Source of the DNA: Phyto melanocephala
Lineage: Eukaryota; Arthropoda; Insecta; Diptera; Rhinophoridae
Reading direction: 5' to 3'
Assembly: GCA_941918925.1 (NCBI GenBank)
Contig: OW799233.1
Span: forward strand, 124,458,833 to 124,522,832
Length of the DNA: 64,000 nucleotides
The notes beneath the pieces are model-generated. The model worked only from the letters and a program-made list of their open reading frames with translations. It ran no database searches and had not been told where the DNA came from. Positions within the stretch are counted from its first letter, which is position 1; each line of letters starts with the position of its first letter. Below are positions 24,678 through 35,618 of the stretch, in pieces. The translations under genes were made by a program, and so were the position numbers.

Positions 24678-25418
24678 TGATGTATTCGGAAGAAATTAAA
24701 TCGCTTTCGTAGAAAGTAAAAAGGTATATTTAATGTCTTATTATTTACAACTAAGAATATTTAACAATAAAAAGATGGTGCTTATGGCAAAACGAACAAT
24801 TAAATATTCTATTTTTTTTTTTTTTTGGTTTTGAATTTTAATGGCAGAGGTACATAACCAAAAAGCCAGGGTATTCACTAAGTTCCTTCTCCGTGGAACG
24901 ACCTATACCTCTGTATAGGAAGTCGGAGACATTGAAACAATAAATAAAATTGAGTTTAATGGTTCTCCTCCAGTTACAAAACTTTGCTTCAGGTACCACA
25001 GGTCGGCCTATACCATTGTATAGGAAGTCGGAGACGTCGGAACAATAATTACTGCTCCAGTCTCATGTAAATTGAGTTTATATGGTACTTCTCCAGTCAC
25101 AAGTAAAATGAGTTTATTTGGTACTCCTCCAATTAAAACGAAAACACGCGGTTAACTGTAGAATAGTCTGGAAACTGTATCCAAAGCACAGTTACGCGAC
25201 GCCACACAGTTAACCTCGCGAAAGTGAGGCGCAAAACTCTCGAAGTCAGATAAAAGGGGACAACCTGATTGCCATTAATTGATAATGGCAAAAACGCGCG
25301 AGCTCTTGAACTGACCATAGCTGAATCACAACTGATTAAATATTCTAATAATATTCACAGATGTGATGTTACCATATTGACAGCTTAGAAAAAGTGTTCA
25401 TACTTAGCGATTATAGCA
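24678..25418 (-). repeat. 5' long terminal repeat with internal duplications
   Basis: Within this 741-bp LTR the word 'ctataccattgtataggaagtcggagac' type block occurs twice (24909-24932 and 25010-25037). A 'ggtactcctccagt'-type block with 'gagttta' occurs four times (24952-25137). These explain part of the length difference from the 74-bp partner LTR. Confidence 0.7.
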
Positions 25419-25480
25419 TATCCTGAAATGAACAATTTCATTTCTCAGTTGAACGACCACTACGTTGATAAACTCTTTTT

Positions 25481-27650
25481 ATACCCGCCACCAAAAAAAT
25501 GGTGGGGGTATATTCATTTTGTCATTCCGTTTGTAACACATCGAAATATCCATTTTAGACCCCATAAAGTATATATATTCTGAATCAGGGTTTGATTTGA
25601 TGACGATCTAGCTATGTCCGTCCGTCTGTCCGTCTGTTGAAAGCACGATAGAGGTCGCACCGAAAAAGCTAGGGGGCTCAAATTTTGCCAGAATCTTTCT
25701 TATAGACAAGGTTTGTTTGGTATTAAAAATGGGCTAAATCGGAATATTAGGAAAAGAGTTATAGCTCGAAAAGCAAGAGTAGGTCGAAAAAACCGTGTCC
25801 TTCGAACATCGAATAAAATGGAATTGTGTCCAAACGCATTAACGTAGACTCATGAAACTTCGAATATATATTTTCTGGGTAAAAACAATATTTTTCGCCA
25901 AAAATTATTTTAATCTATGCATTAGGGGAGGAGTTATCGATTAAAATGTACGAAAATTTATACCGCACAGTGTATTTTTCGGTATATTTAAAAACAAAAA
26001 CGTCATAAAAGCAACAAAATTGGATCTACGACTTTGAAATTTTGCACACTTTGCTTTTTGGTGAAGGGCTTTTTTCTAACGGAAAATCAATGTGCCACGC
26101 CCACTTTTACGCCCACCTCCTATATAACGTTTTACCTAAAATTCATATAATTTCTCTATTAATAAAGATTTTGGAATAATAAAGACCTATCTTGAAACAC
26201 CTAAGTCGTACTCATTCGCAAAAATAACTTTGACACGCCTACTATAACGCCCACTTTTCACGTTATCTACCGTTAATGAAATTTAAAAGCTCATAAAACC
26301 GCAAGAATTTGAGGTATGATGATAAAATTTGCCACGTATATCCCACTAGGCAATGTCATTACTGTGCCAGAAAATAAAGGTGCCACGCCCACTTTTACGC
26401 CCACCTCCCATATAACGGTTTACCTAAAATGCATATAATTTCTCTATTAATAAAGATTTTGGAATAATAAAGGCCTATTCTTGAAACACCTAAGTTGTAC
26501 TCATTCGCAAAAACAACTTTGACACGCCTACTATAACGCCCACTTTTCGCGTTATTTACCGTTAATGAAATTAAAAAGCTCATCAAACCGACAAAATTAG
26601 AGGTACGATGATGAAATGTGCTACATATATCCTTCTAATCAATGTATTTGTTGTGCCAAAAAGTTTTGGGTGACACGCCCACTTTAACGCCTACCTCCCA
26701 TATAACGGTTTATCTTAAATTCATGTAATTTCTCTATTGACAAAATTTTTGGGAAAGTAAAGGACTATATTGAAATATCTAAGTTGTATTTATTAGCAGA
26801 AACTTTATTGACATGCCTACTTTAACGCCCACTTTCACTAAAAGACTAAATTTACGAAAACATTTTACTACCATGTCGAAGTTATTAAGGGTGGTTAAAT
26901 TTTAAAGGCCAATGTTGATTTTAAATAAAACACAAATTATTTAAGAAATTATTATCATTTCTTTTTATAATGATAATATTTGTATGGTTCAATTATGTAT
27001 TTAACAAAATATCGGCCAAATAGCCCCCCCCCATCCTTGGCGCCACTCCTCTATCTGACGGTCCAAATTTTCAATGACAATGTTGATGCTCAATTGTTGG
27101 ACATGATGATGAGTCGAGGTTGACTGCTCTTTTGCCACGTTATCGTGAAAAACAGCAATGTTTCCCATTCAACGAACTAAGAAGGCATTCACAGATTTTC
27201 TAACATTTTATACAGACCTGTTTTGCAGAAATTTAAATATTTTTTACAATTCTCCCGATTGTAGACGAATTTGAACGATTATGTTGATCAAAAAAATTAC
27301 GAAGTGCACAAAATGCATTTTAATTTGAACGCCCATTTTTATAAAAAACCTGAATAACTTTAAAGCGTTGCTTATTTGCGTATCTTTCTACGGATCAAAT
27401 TGAGTAAGTTTGAGATTGAGAAATGTGAAGTGAAGTGCAAAAAACAAGCTTAGAGACTAGGTGTAGTTCACCTTCAACGTAAACCCTTAAAAGTTAACCA
27501 CCCACTACAAAGAAAGTGATACATATTTTATTATAAAGAGATTATTCCATAGCGATTAACAAAATAATAAATATTGTGCTTTAAATGTACACAAAATTGG
27601 TGGTGGGTATAAAAGATTCGGCACAGCCGAATATAGTGCTCTTACTTGTT
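25481..27650 (+). repeat. Large mini-me/DINE-like element, 2.2 kb
   Basis: It starts 'tatacccgccaccaaaaaaatggtggg' (a hairpin), followed by 'gtcattccgtttgtaacac' and a perfect GTCY block (gtccgtccgtctgtccgtctg at 25617-25637). It ends with subterminal 'ggtggtgggtata', the hairpin attcggcacagccgaat (27616-27632) and CTTACTTGTT. Start and end carry complementary CCACC/GGTGG words. A ~289-bp unit is tandemly repeated inside. No coding frame of a transposase or helicase was seen. Confidence 0.78.
26092..26850 (+). repeat. Tandem ~289-bp repeats inside the mini-me-like element
   Basis: Units start 'gtgccacgcccac' at 26092 and 26380 and 'gtgacacgcccac' at 26670, giving spacings of 288 and 290 bp. 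Shared blocks include 'ataatttctctatta', 'ttgaaacacctaag' and 'cgcctactataacgcccac'. The third unit is partial. Confidence 0.88.
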
Positions 27651-27907
27651 CTGTTATCATGAACGGATCTAGTTTCTTTAAATTTCTTAACCTCAGCTTT
27701 ATGGCACGATTTGTTGAAGCATGAATGAATTTAGAATCTGAAAAATTTTTAAATAAAATACAGTTTTTCGAATTATCCAAAAACCGTCCCTTTTAACTAA
27801 CCAGTACAAAAATTCGAAAAAATATATAAAAACGGTATAAATCGGAATAAATTGAAAATCAGTTTTGACGACTTTAGATACGTTGATACTGGTAATATAG
27901 CATTGAA

Positions 27908-28091
27908 AACAAGTAAGAGCGCTCTATTCGGCCGTGCCGAATCTTATATACCCTTCACAACGTGTAGTCATGCAATAACAGTAGTTTGTATCACCATACA
28001 TCCCATATGAAATACGTGTACAAACATATAAAAAACACACATATATAAAAACATTCCATTGTAAAATTATAAATTTACGTATGTATGTTAA
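27908..28091 (-). repeat. Mini-me/DINE-like 3' fragment (first of a tandem pair)
   Basis: It begins with the reversed terminus AACAAGT and the hairpin attcggccgtgccgaat, followed by 'tatacccttcacaacgtgtag'. At 28092 the same terminus starts again, so the 3' end of the element is duplicated head to tail. Confidence 0.75.
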
Positions 28092-28347
28092 AACAAGTAA
28101 AAGCGCTATATTCGGCCGTGCCGAATCTTATATACCCTTCACAACGTGTAGTCATGCAATAACAGTAAATTCACGTATGTATGTTTAAAAAACAAAAAAA
28201 AAATAAAAAAAAAATTTAAAAAAAAAATTTGTAAAAAAAAAAATTAAAAAAAAATTATTATATACATATATAATATATATAAAACAAAAAAAAAATAAAA
28301 AAAAAATTAAAAAAAAAATTATAATAAAAATATATATAATATATTAA

Positions 28348-28381
<34 letters not shown>

Positions 28382-28833
28382 AAAAAAAAAAATTTTAAAA
28401 AAATTAAAAAAAAAATTTTTTTGGCTCAGCTGGGATTCGATGCCACGTTTTCCCTAACCAGTATACACGTTTGTATGTATGTATGTTGTTGTTGTAATGT
28501 TGTTTTTGTGAAAAGAAAATCGAGGTGGTCGTGAGTTTTTGCTCATATCTCAGTTGTTTATGTACCGATGTTTCTGATTTTCAATACCGATCTACTCCCG
28601 AATATTTCTGATATTTTAATACCTTACCCGGGTCCAACCTATGTCGGGGGGCTTCAAAAAGTTGATTTCAACATACACACGGACAGACGGACAGACTGAC
28701 AGGGCTTAATCGACTTCCCTATTCATAAGCTTTCAGAAAATATATACTTTATGGGGTCGGAAATGAAAATTGTAGAAATTTCACACGGAATGACAAACCT
28801 ATATATACCCTTTTTCACTGTGTGAAGGGTATA
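28092..28833 (-). repeat. Mini-me/DINE-like repeat, full length, with A-rich centre
   Basis: Complete copy on the minus strand: terminus AACAAGT, hairpin (28109-28125) and a ~240-bp A-rich tract at 28190-28420. Then come 'ggctcagctgggattcgatg', (TATG)n and (GTT)n words, a GTCY-complement block (acggacagacggacagac) at 28679-28700 and the end 'gtgtgaagggtata'. No coding. Confidence 0.8.
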
Positions 28834-29080
28834 AAAAATAAAAAAAAATAAAAAAAAAAAAATTTAAAAAAAATTAAAAAAAAAATTTTTAAAAAAATAA
28901 TAAAATAAATAATAAATATAAAACAAAAAAAAAATAAAAAAAAATTTAAAAAAAATATAAAAAAAAAATTTTTTAAAAAATAATAAAAATATAAATAATA
29001 TATTAAATAAAAAATAAAAAAAAAATTTAAAAAAAATTTAAAAAAAAATTAAAAAAAAAAATATAAAAAAAATTTTTTTT
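28834..29080. repeat. A-rich tract
   Basis: Near-continuous A runs broken by AAT/TAT words, like the A-rich centre of the neighbouring copies. It probably belongs to the truncated copy at 29081. Confidence 0.7.
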
Positions 29081-29480
29081 GGCTCAGCTGGGACTCAATG
29101 CCACATTTTCTCTAACCAGTATACACGTTTGTATGTATGTATGTTGTTGTTGTAATGTTGTTTTTGTGAAAAAAAAATCGAGGTGGTCGTGGGTTTTTGC
29201 TCATATCTCAGGTGTTTATGCACCGATGTTTCTGATTTTCTATACCGATCTACTCCCGAATATTTCTGATATTTTAATACCTCACCCGGGTCCAAGCGAT
29301 GTCTGGGGGCTTCAAAAAGTTGATTTCAACATACACACGGACTGACGGTCAGACGGACAGACTGACAGAGCTTAATCGACTCCCCTATTCATAAGCTTTC
29401 AGAAAATATATACTTTATGGGGTCGGAAATGAAAATTGTAGACATTTCACACGGAATGACAAACCTATATATACCCTTTT
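29081..29480 (-). repeat. Mini-me/DINE-like repeat, left arm of a palindrome
   Basis: Partial copy from 'ggctcagctgggactc' to 'tataccctttt'. It is nearly identical in reverse to 29500-29907, with about 19 bp between the arms. Confidence 0.8.
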
Positions 29481-30255
29481 TATACCCTTCACACAGTGAA
29501 AAAGGGTATATATAGGTTTGTCATTCCGTGTGAAATTTCTACAATTTTCATTTCCGACCCCATAAAGTATATATTTTCTGAAAGCTTATGAATAGAGGAG
29601 TCGATTAAGCCCTGACCGTCTGTCCGTCTGTCCGTCTGACCGTCTGTCCGTGTGTATGTTGAAATCAACTTTTTGAAGCCCCCCGACATAGGTTGGACCC
29701 GGGTAAGGTACTAAAATATCAGAAATATTCGGGAGTAGATCGGTATTGAAAATCAGAAACATCGGTACATAAACAACTGAGATATGAGCAAAAACCCACG
29801 ACCACCTCGATTTTCTTTTCATAAAAACAACATTACAACAACAACATACATACATACAAACGTGTATACTGGTTAGAGAAAACGTGGCATCGAATCCCAG
29901 CTGAGGCAAAAAAATTTTTTTTTAAATTTTTTTAAAATTTTTTTTTTTAATTTTTTTTTTATTTTTTTTTATTTTTTATTTAATATTTATATATATTTTT
30001 ATTATTATTTTTTTTTATTTTTTTTTTTAATTTTTTTTTTATTTTTTTTTTTGTTTTATATATATTATATATGTATATCATAATTTTTTTTTTTTTAATT
30101 TTTTTTTTAAATTTTTTTTTTTTAAATTTTTTTTTATTTTTTATTTTTTTTTGTTTTTTTTAACATACATACGTGAATTTACTGTTATTGCATGACTACA
30201 CGTTGTGAAGGGTATATAAGATTCGGCACGGCCGAATATAGCGCTTTTACTTGTT
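29481..30255 (+). repeat. Mini-me/DINE-like repeat, full length, right arm of the palindrome
   Basis: It starts 'tatacccttcacacagtg', has the GTCY block 'ccgtctgtccgtctgtccg' (29609-29627) and a T-rich centre (29910-30160). It ends with 'gtgaagggtatata', the hairpin at 30221-30237 and TTACTTGTT. A further 'cactgtgtgaagggtata' at 30256-30273 is another inverted terminus. Open frames in it recur in other copies because the DNA is repeated. Confidence 0.8.
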
Positions 30256-30273
30256 CACTGTGTGAAGGGTATA

Positions 30274-31851
30274 AAAATTAGTATTTTTAAGGAGAATAAT
30301 AATAAAGAATGCCTAATAAAGTTCAAACTCTATCAGTTATATTTATACTTTATTAACTACCAAATTTAAATATAACCCTACTTTTTTCTAAAATGACATA
30401 AAAATGAATCAAAGTATGCCTCAGAATTTCAAAGGGTTTTCTTAAACATAATAAAATTTCTGTAGATTTTCCCACAGCTATACTACCACATTCAAATTAA
30501 TTAATTAATTGTAAATAAAAAGGAAAAATAACAAATTAATTTCAATGACAGAGCCAAAGAAACGATTTATGACACGTTTATTTACTATAACACAACACTT
30601 ATACACAAGAACATGGCTGGCAATAAAAATTAATAAAATATCCTATAAATAGAGTGTAACCTTTAAAGAATAGAAAAACTAATTCTAATAATTTCAAACG
30701 TAGTAAAAGCGAATCCTGCAAATCGATGTCGTATTATTGATTCCATGCTGTTTACTAAACTTGTACACCCTGCTGTGTTGTCAAATGCTCGTGACTTTTC
30801 AAAACTAGTTTTTTTAATACTCCTAAACGTAAAGAAATAATGATTATTGATTTGTTATTAACAACCCTTAAGCATTTGCTTAAGGGTTAAATATTAATTA
30901 ACTTTTGTCATTCATTCAAAAATAAATATATTTTATACGAAGTCATTTGATTAATTTCAAATAGTTATTTATTAGCTACTTTCAGCATGGTTTAACTATT
31001 AACCACTTTTGCTTGTTAAATATGTGTTCTTTAATCATTTGGTGTTGCTATAAAAATTATCCCCAATATGAGGAATTAATTTGTACATTTATAAAAGTGT
31101 TTTAATATAAATTAGATTTTACATACGTACCAAAGCCTTTGATTAATCAATTCATAATTGATTATGAATTTGGGGGTATGACTACAAATATTTATATTTT
31201 CCTTGTAAGTAAAATTAAATACATTCATACATATGTATGTAGCTGAATCGTAAGGCCTTTAAAAGCACTCCTTTAAAAATATATTAAAAATTATACATAC
31301 ATATGCGTATTTTTAAGGCATAAATGATGCAATGTTTGATTGTGTATTGCTATAGTCCTGTGTTGACAAAATGTCAATATTAGTGACAATGGGGTGCTGG
31401 CATTCAAAACGAGCATACCGAAGCAAAAAAAATTTTGGTTTTATTTACAGTTGTAGTCGTTTTGCCTTTATATTTTTGCTTTCTTTTTTCCTTCCTATTG
31501 CTTTCATTTCCCTTTCTTCCTTATTTATAACTTTTTAAATTTAAAACTCAAGCCTAACCCTTATACTTTACAAGGCTGAAAAACAAGGACGTTTTTTTTT
31601 AATTTGTGGTTTCCAGATTAGACAAATTTGTTAACAAAAGCATTCATTTCTACCCATTCTCAATTACAAGAAAATTAATACAATTTTAAAACCACTTTCT
31701 TCAAAATGTTTTTACTTTGAGACTAGAAGCCAAATAAGAAAATTTGCACAAAAAGAAATACAATCTTTTAATATTACAAAATATTATTTAAGAAACGATA
31801 CCAAATGATAGAAATGTAAGCTTTTGTTAAAATAAAGTAGAAAATATTAAT
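30274..31851. other. Likely host non-coding DNA
   Basis: No transposon end or gene is seen. A perfect short inverted repeat (aacccttaag ... cttaagggtt) lies at 30870-30895. Intron or intergenic sequence is likely. Confidence 0.4.
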
Positions 31852-32652
31852 TATACCCTTCACACAGTGAAAAAGGGTATATATAGGTTTGTCATTCCGT
31901 GTGAAATTTCTACAATTTTCATTTCCGACCCCATAAAGTATATATTTTCTGAAAGCTTATGAATAGGGGAGTCGATTAAGCTCTGTCAGTCTGTCCATCT
32001 GACCGTCTGTCCGTGTGTTTGTTGAAATCAACTTTTTGAAGCCCCCCGACATAGGTTGGACCCGGGTAAGGTATTAGAATATCAGAAATATTCGGGAGTA
32101 GATCGGTATTGAAAATCAGAAACATCGGTACATAAACAACTGAGATATGAGCAAAAACCCACGACCACCTCAATTTTTTTTTCACAAAAACAACATTACA
32201 ACAACAACATACATACAAACGTGTATACTGGTTAGAGAAAACGTGGCATCGAATCCCAGCTGAGCCAAAAAAATTTTTTTAAAATTTTTTTTTTTAATTT
32301 TTTTGTTAATTTTTTTTTTTATTTTTTATTTAATATATTATTTATATTTTTATTATTTTTTTTAAAAATTTTTTTTTTTTGTTTTATATATATTATATAC
32401 ATAATAATTTTTTTTTTAATTTTTTTTAAATTTTTTTTTTAATTTTTTTTAAATTTTTTTTTTTTTTGTTTTTTAACATACATACGTGAATTTATAATTT
32501 ACAATGGGACGTTTTCATATATGTATGTTTTTATATGTATGTACGTATTTCATATGGGATGAATGGTGACACAAACCACTGTTATTGCATGACTACACGT
32601 TGTGAAGGGTATATAAGATTCGGCACGGCCGAATATAGCGCTCTTACTTGTT
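31852..32652 (+). repeat. Mini-me/DINE-like repeat, full length
   Basis: Intact copy: 'tatacccttcacacagtg' start, GTCY block 'gtcagtctgtccatctgaccgtctgtcc' type (31985-32012), T-rich centre (32270-32470), subterminal 'gtgaagggtatata', hairpin attcggcacggccgaat and TTACTTGTT. It is the closest relative of the copies at 28092 and 29481. Confidence 0.82.
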
Positions 32653-32710
32653 TCTATTGTTTTTTTTCTATTTACCCCTAAAAGTAAGTTATGAAGCTTT
32701 AGAAACTTAA

Positions 32711-33603
32711 GGCCATATCAGATAAAACTTCGTCGCTTTGCGTGAAGTTTTTAACTTTGCAAAGAAGCGCAAAGCCAGAGGTTTATGACACATTAAAAAC
32801 TTTGACAACATTTAAAGATTGTTTGTTTACCTATAAAAGTGGTTAGAAATTTTTACAAACAAATATTTGTTATTTTAAGTTTAATTAAAATTAACTAACG
32901 GCCTTATTCATAACAAAAAGTTAGCCACAGTTTATACACTAAGTACAACGAGTTGCTAGCTAAAATGCCGATTAAGCTTGGCAGCTTTTATCCGTCTGTC
33001 AACTTTTCATAAATCAACTCTGAAATTGCATGATACTCTTCAAAAATGCAACCATTTTTTGTACATTATCCCTGATTTTGACATTTTTTGTTTTTCCATC
33101 CATACTAACAATTTTTAAAATTAAAAAATAAACGAACAATATAATTTTTTTATAAAAATGGAAAAGCAAGGCAAACGGTCTGTAAATTAAGAACAGGATG
33201 AAAATGTAGATAAAAAAATATTGGTAATGTAAAACAACAACACCGAACAGCTGCTTTTCACAAGTTGGCAAACGTTTGGCAGCTCGTTTACAAGAGTTTA
33301 GCAAAAGTTTGGCATGTGTGTTATGAATAAGCTTTATGCTAACTTTATGCCAACTTTTTGTTATGAATAAGGCCGTAAAAATTCAATAAAATATTATATT
33401 CACATACGAATTTAACATAAAATTAGTGAAAATTACACCAACTGATTGTCAAAGGGCTCAAAAAGATCGGACTTGCCTAACTTTTCGCTTCGCGCTGCGT
33501 TAAAAGTACCTTTTGTGATATGTTTCGTAAAAGTAGTATGAAAATTGATAATAAAGCGAATATGTAACGCTACGCAAAGCAAGAGTTTTTTCCTGGCATG
33601 GCC
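32711..33603. mobile_element. TTAA-flanked (piggyBac-like) MITE containing another MITE
   Basis: The inverted ends GGCCATATCAGATAAAACT and the complement of GGCCATGCCAGGAAAAAACT are flanked by TTAA at 32707-32710 and 33604-33607. 'gctttgcg' words repeat near both ends. A TTAA duplication points to the piggyBac superfamily. Removing the insert at 32899-33375 and one copy of its TAA leaves about 413 bp. No transposase coding is seen. Confidence 0.72.
32899..33375. mobile_element. TAA-flanked MITE, copy 1 (477 bp, Harbinger-like)
   Basis: The ends CGGCCTTATTCATAACAAAA and its complement are flanked by TAA at 32896-32898 and 33376-33378. Subterminal 'ttagccacagtt' / 'aactttatgcc' blocks also repeat inverted. 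The second copy is at 48675-49158. A 3-bp TAA duplication is typical of PIF/Harbinger. The minus-strand 96-codon frame inside is not conserved in the other copy and is not called. Confidence 0.85.
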
Positions 33604-33607
33604 TTAA

Positions 33608-34399
33608 GTAGTTATGCTTTTGACAAATTTCGTTTTAAAGTGTCAGTGAGAAGTTATTAAATTAAATAATTTATATACAAGATGGTTTTTCACTGCTGTA
33701 TTTTCTGACAGACATTCAAATGTCTTACAGTTATTAGATCTGGCAACTCTATTATAATTTATACTCAGCTTGGTTTGCCATTTTATTAAAAACATTCTAG
33801 CTCTAGAACAACGGTTTTTTATTGTGCAAATTTATTTCGAATTTTAAAGTTAAAGTTACCGTAGTACTTTATGGTTCCGAGATAACATTAAACAAAGACC
33901 CATACTGACCCATTTCAGCTCCATACATTTATTTTTGGAGTTATTGTGAGGTTTTAAATTTTATAAATGGTAGATTATGGTTTATTAGAAGTTATTAGTT
34001 AAAGTACTCGTGTCAACGTTATTTCTGCTAATGAATTCAACTACAATCTTTTTCATTTAAAAATCATATGAATTTATGGGAGGTGGGTTTTTAACCGATA
34101 TAAGAATAACTTTGACTAAAAAGCTATGTTTGAGAAATTTCAGCATCGTACATCTAATGCCGTCTGTTTTATTACGCTTTAAATATTAACACTCTAAAGT
34201 AATTATTCGTACATTTTAATTTATCACTCCCTTTTTAATGCTAGGATTTTAGCATTGTTCGGGGGAAGATATTTTTTTACGTAAGAAATATATTTGTGAT
34301 TTTGTATGTCTCTACATCATTGCCTTTAGATGCTATCGGATTTTTTCGATGTCAGAAAGAAAATTTTTTAATACCTACTCTTGCATTTAGGCAAAATCC
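33608..34399. other. No recognised feature
   Basis: A/T-rich DNA with no supported gene or repeat end. Confidence 0.45.
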
Positions 34400-34813
34400 C
34401 TAACATTTCTGTACGAACTGCATATATCCTGCTTTCAACAAACGGACAGACGGACGCAAGTACCTTAGGTGGGAATTTGGTGGGAATTCGAATGAAATTA
34501 AGTGCTATGGGCGACCGAAAAGGTACTTTTTCGCGATTTCTTGATACTTTTTTGTATTTTCTACATTAATGATTTAAGATTTATTTAATTATAGACTATG
34601 ATCCAAGTTGAGATCAAAAATGAATCGGGAGACATAAAAGGTACTTTTTTTTTTTCTTATGATACTTTTTGTACATTCTACATTCAAAAAGCTAGAATTT
34701 TCACTATCGATCTGAGAGTAGACTTAAAATATTTTGGGCGACAAAAAAGGTACTTTTTAAAATTTTTTGATACTTTTTGTATTTTTTATGTTTATTGATC
34801 TAGATTTTTGAAA
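34400..34813 (+). repeat. ~115-bp tandem array (GGTACTTTTT units), left part
   Basis: The word GGTACTTTTT recurs at 34522, 34640 and 34749 (spacings 118 and 109), each followed by 'gatactttttgta'-type and 'ttctac'-type blocks. A fourth unit resumes at 35871, after the P-like insertion. The array is preceded by 'ctttcaacaaacggacagacgg', which suggests it once belonged to a larger repeat. Confidence 0.75.
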
Positions 34814-35113
34814 TTATGGACCAAGGCGAATTCATTATCAGGTGAAGTTATTAAAGCAGCTGTTTATCAGCTGAGCACTCTTTTTAATATTGAAATGTCA
34901 AATTTTGTTTGTGTTTTTATGTGTGCTTCTACTTTTTTATTGTTTACATTTGTGGGCGCCATTAGTTCAAACATTTTTAAAATTGTGAAAAATTGTGCAA
35001 ATTCTCTTAAAAATTTTAAAAAAAGAGATAAAAAAATTGTGAATTGTGAAAAATTTAATAAAACATTAAAAAAAATTAAATTAAATAAAACAGAGTATTT
35101 TTATTAGTGAATA

Positions 35114-35275
35114 ATGCGTGTGTGCTCTTTGTGCAAAAAGAAATATTTGAAGGGCAATGGAACTTTGTTCTATGTGCCCAGAGATCAAGCCACCAGAAAT
35201 AGGTGTAGCGAAATTTGTGGAGTGAATTTCTTGTCAACAGTGTGGTACTGGAGCTACATGCAAGACAGAAAATAA
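35114..35275 (+). pseudogene. THAP-like N-terminal exon remnant of a P-type transposase
   Basis: A 53-codon frame starts MRVCSLCKKKYLKGNGTLF and continues YVPRDQATRNRCSEICGV. The C-x2-C pair at residues 4 and 7, the FYVPRD block and the basic helix before CGV fit the first half of a THAP zinc finger, the DNA-binding domain of P-type transposases and their relatives. The second metal pair (C-x2-H) is missing because sequence from another source begins at about codon 39; codons from there to the stop are out-of-frame EGF sequence. The ATG lies in an unremarkable context. THAP identity is likely but rests on a short stretch. Confidence 0.6.
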
Positions 35276-35618
35276 TCATCGTGCCGTTTGTGAATGTCCT
35301 AAGGGTTACATTGGTAGTCGTCCATATACTGAATGTCGTCCAGAATGTTATGGTGATTCGGATTGTCCAGCTTGTTTCTATGGTTTTTAGGGTGAATACC
35401 TTAGCAATGGTGAATGTCAAGATAATAAGGCTTGTATTAATTACCAATGTATTAATCCATGCATAGGTAAATGTGGTTCCGGAGCCGAATGTGAGCCAAA
35501 AGCTCATTTTTCTGTCTGCAAGTGTCCTCACGGAACATCAGATGATGCTCTAGTTTCCTACCGTCAATCTCGTACTTATTCTATTGCCAAGTATCATGGT
35601 TCATCATCTGGTTCTTGA
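35232..35618 (+). pseudogene. EGF-like (dumpy-type) gene fragment inside the P-like element
   Basis: Frame from 35232 with a normal cysteine pattern of extracellular EGF-like modules as in dumpy-type insect matrix proteins: CQQCGTGATC, VCECPKGYIGS, CRPECYGDSDCPA, then GECQDNKACINYQCINPC, GKCGSGAECEPKAHFSVC and KCPHGTSDD, ending GSSSGS and a stop at 35616-35618. One in-frame TAG (35388-35390) interrupts it. Codon use is less A/T-biased at third positions than the flanks. There is no signal peptide or transmembrane segment. It joins the THAP-like exon out of frame. It could be a captured piece of a host gene still present elsewhere in the genome; which gene cannot be said from this window. Confidence 0.78.

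Larger units (their letters stand above)
24108..25418 (-). mobile_element. Ty3/gypsy-like LTR retrotransposon, internally deleted
   Basis: The minus-strand element is flanked by the 5-bp target duplication TATCC (24103-24107 and 25419-25423). The 5' LTR (24678-25418, 741 bp) begins TGCTATAATCGC and ends ...ACATCA. Directly after it is a primer-binding-type site on the minus strand, TGGTGACGAGGATGGGA (24658-24674). The polypurine tract (GTGGAGGAGAAT on the minus strand) ends at 24182. The 3' LTR (24108-24181) is only 74 bp and keeps just the start (TGTTATAATCGC) and the end (CTACGAAAGCG...ACAACA). Almost all of gag-pol is missing. Confidence 0.82.

Noticed and set aside
28430..28445. 'gggattcgatgcc' as a polymerase III B box
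   Set aside because: It departs from the B box consensus and has no A box at the right distance. It recurs as part of the mini-me-like repeat.
29586..29909. 107-codon frame, with similar frames at 29079-29345 and 31976-32218
   Set aside because: The frames recur because the mini-me-like copies are nearly identical DNA. They include microsatellite translation and no protein family signature.
30870..30895. Perfect inverted repeat AACCCTTAAG as a terminator-like hairpin
   Set aside because: Rho-independent terminators do not apply in an insect nuclear genome, and no transcript is nearby.
33014..33304. 96-codon minus-strand frame as a MITE-encoded protein
   Set aside because: Not conserved in the second copy at 48675-49158, and the composition is hydrophobic low complexity.
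35076..35531. 151-codon Thr/Ile/Phe-rich open frame on the minus strand
   Set aside because: It is antisense to the EGF-like fragment. Its composition follows from the cysteine codons read backwards, and no family signature is present.
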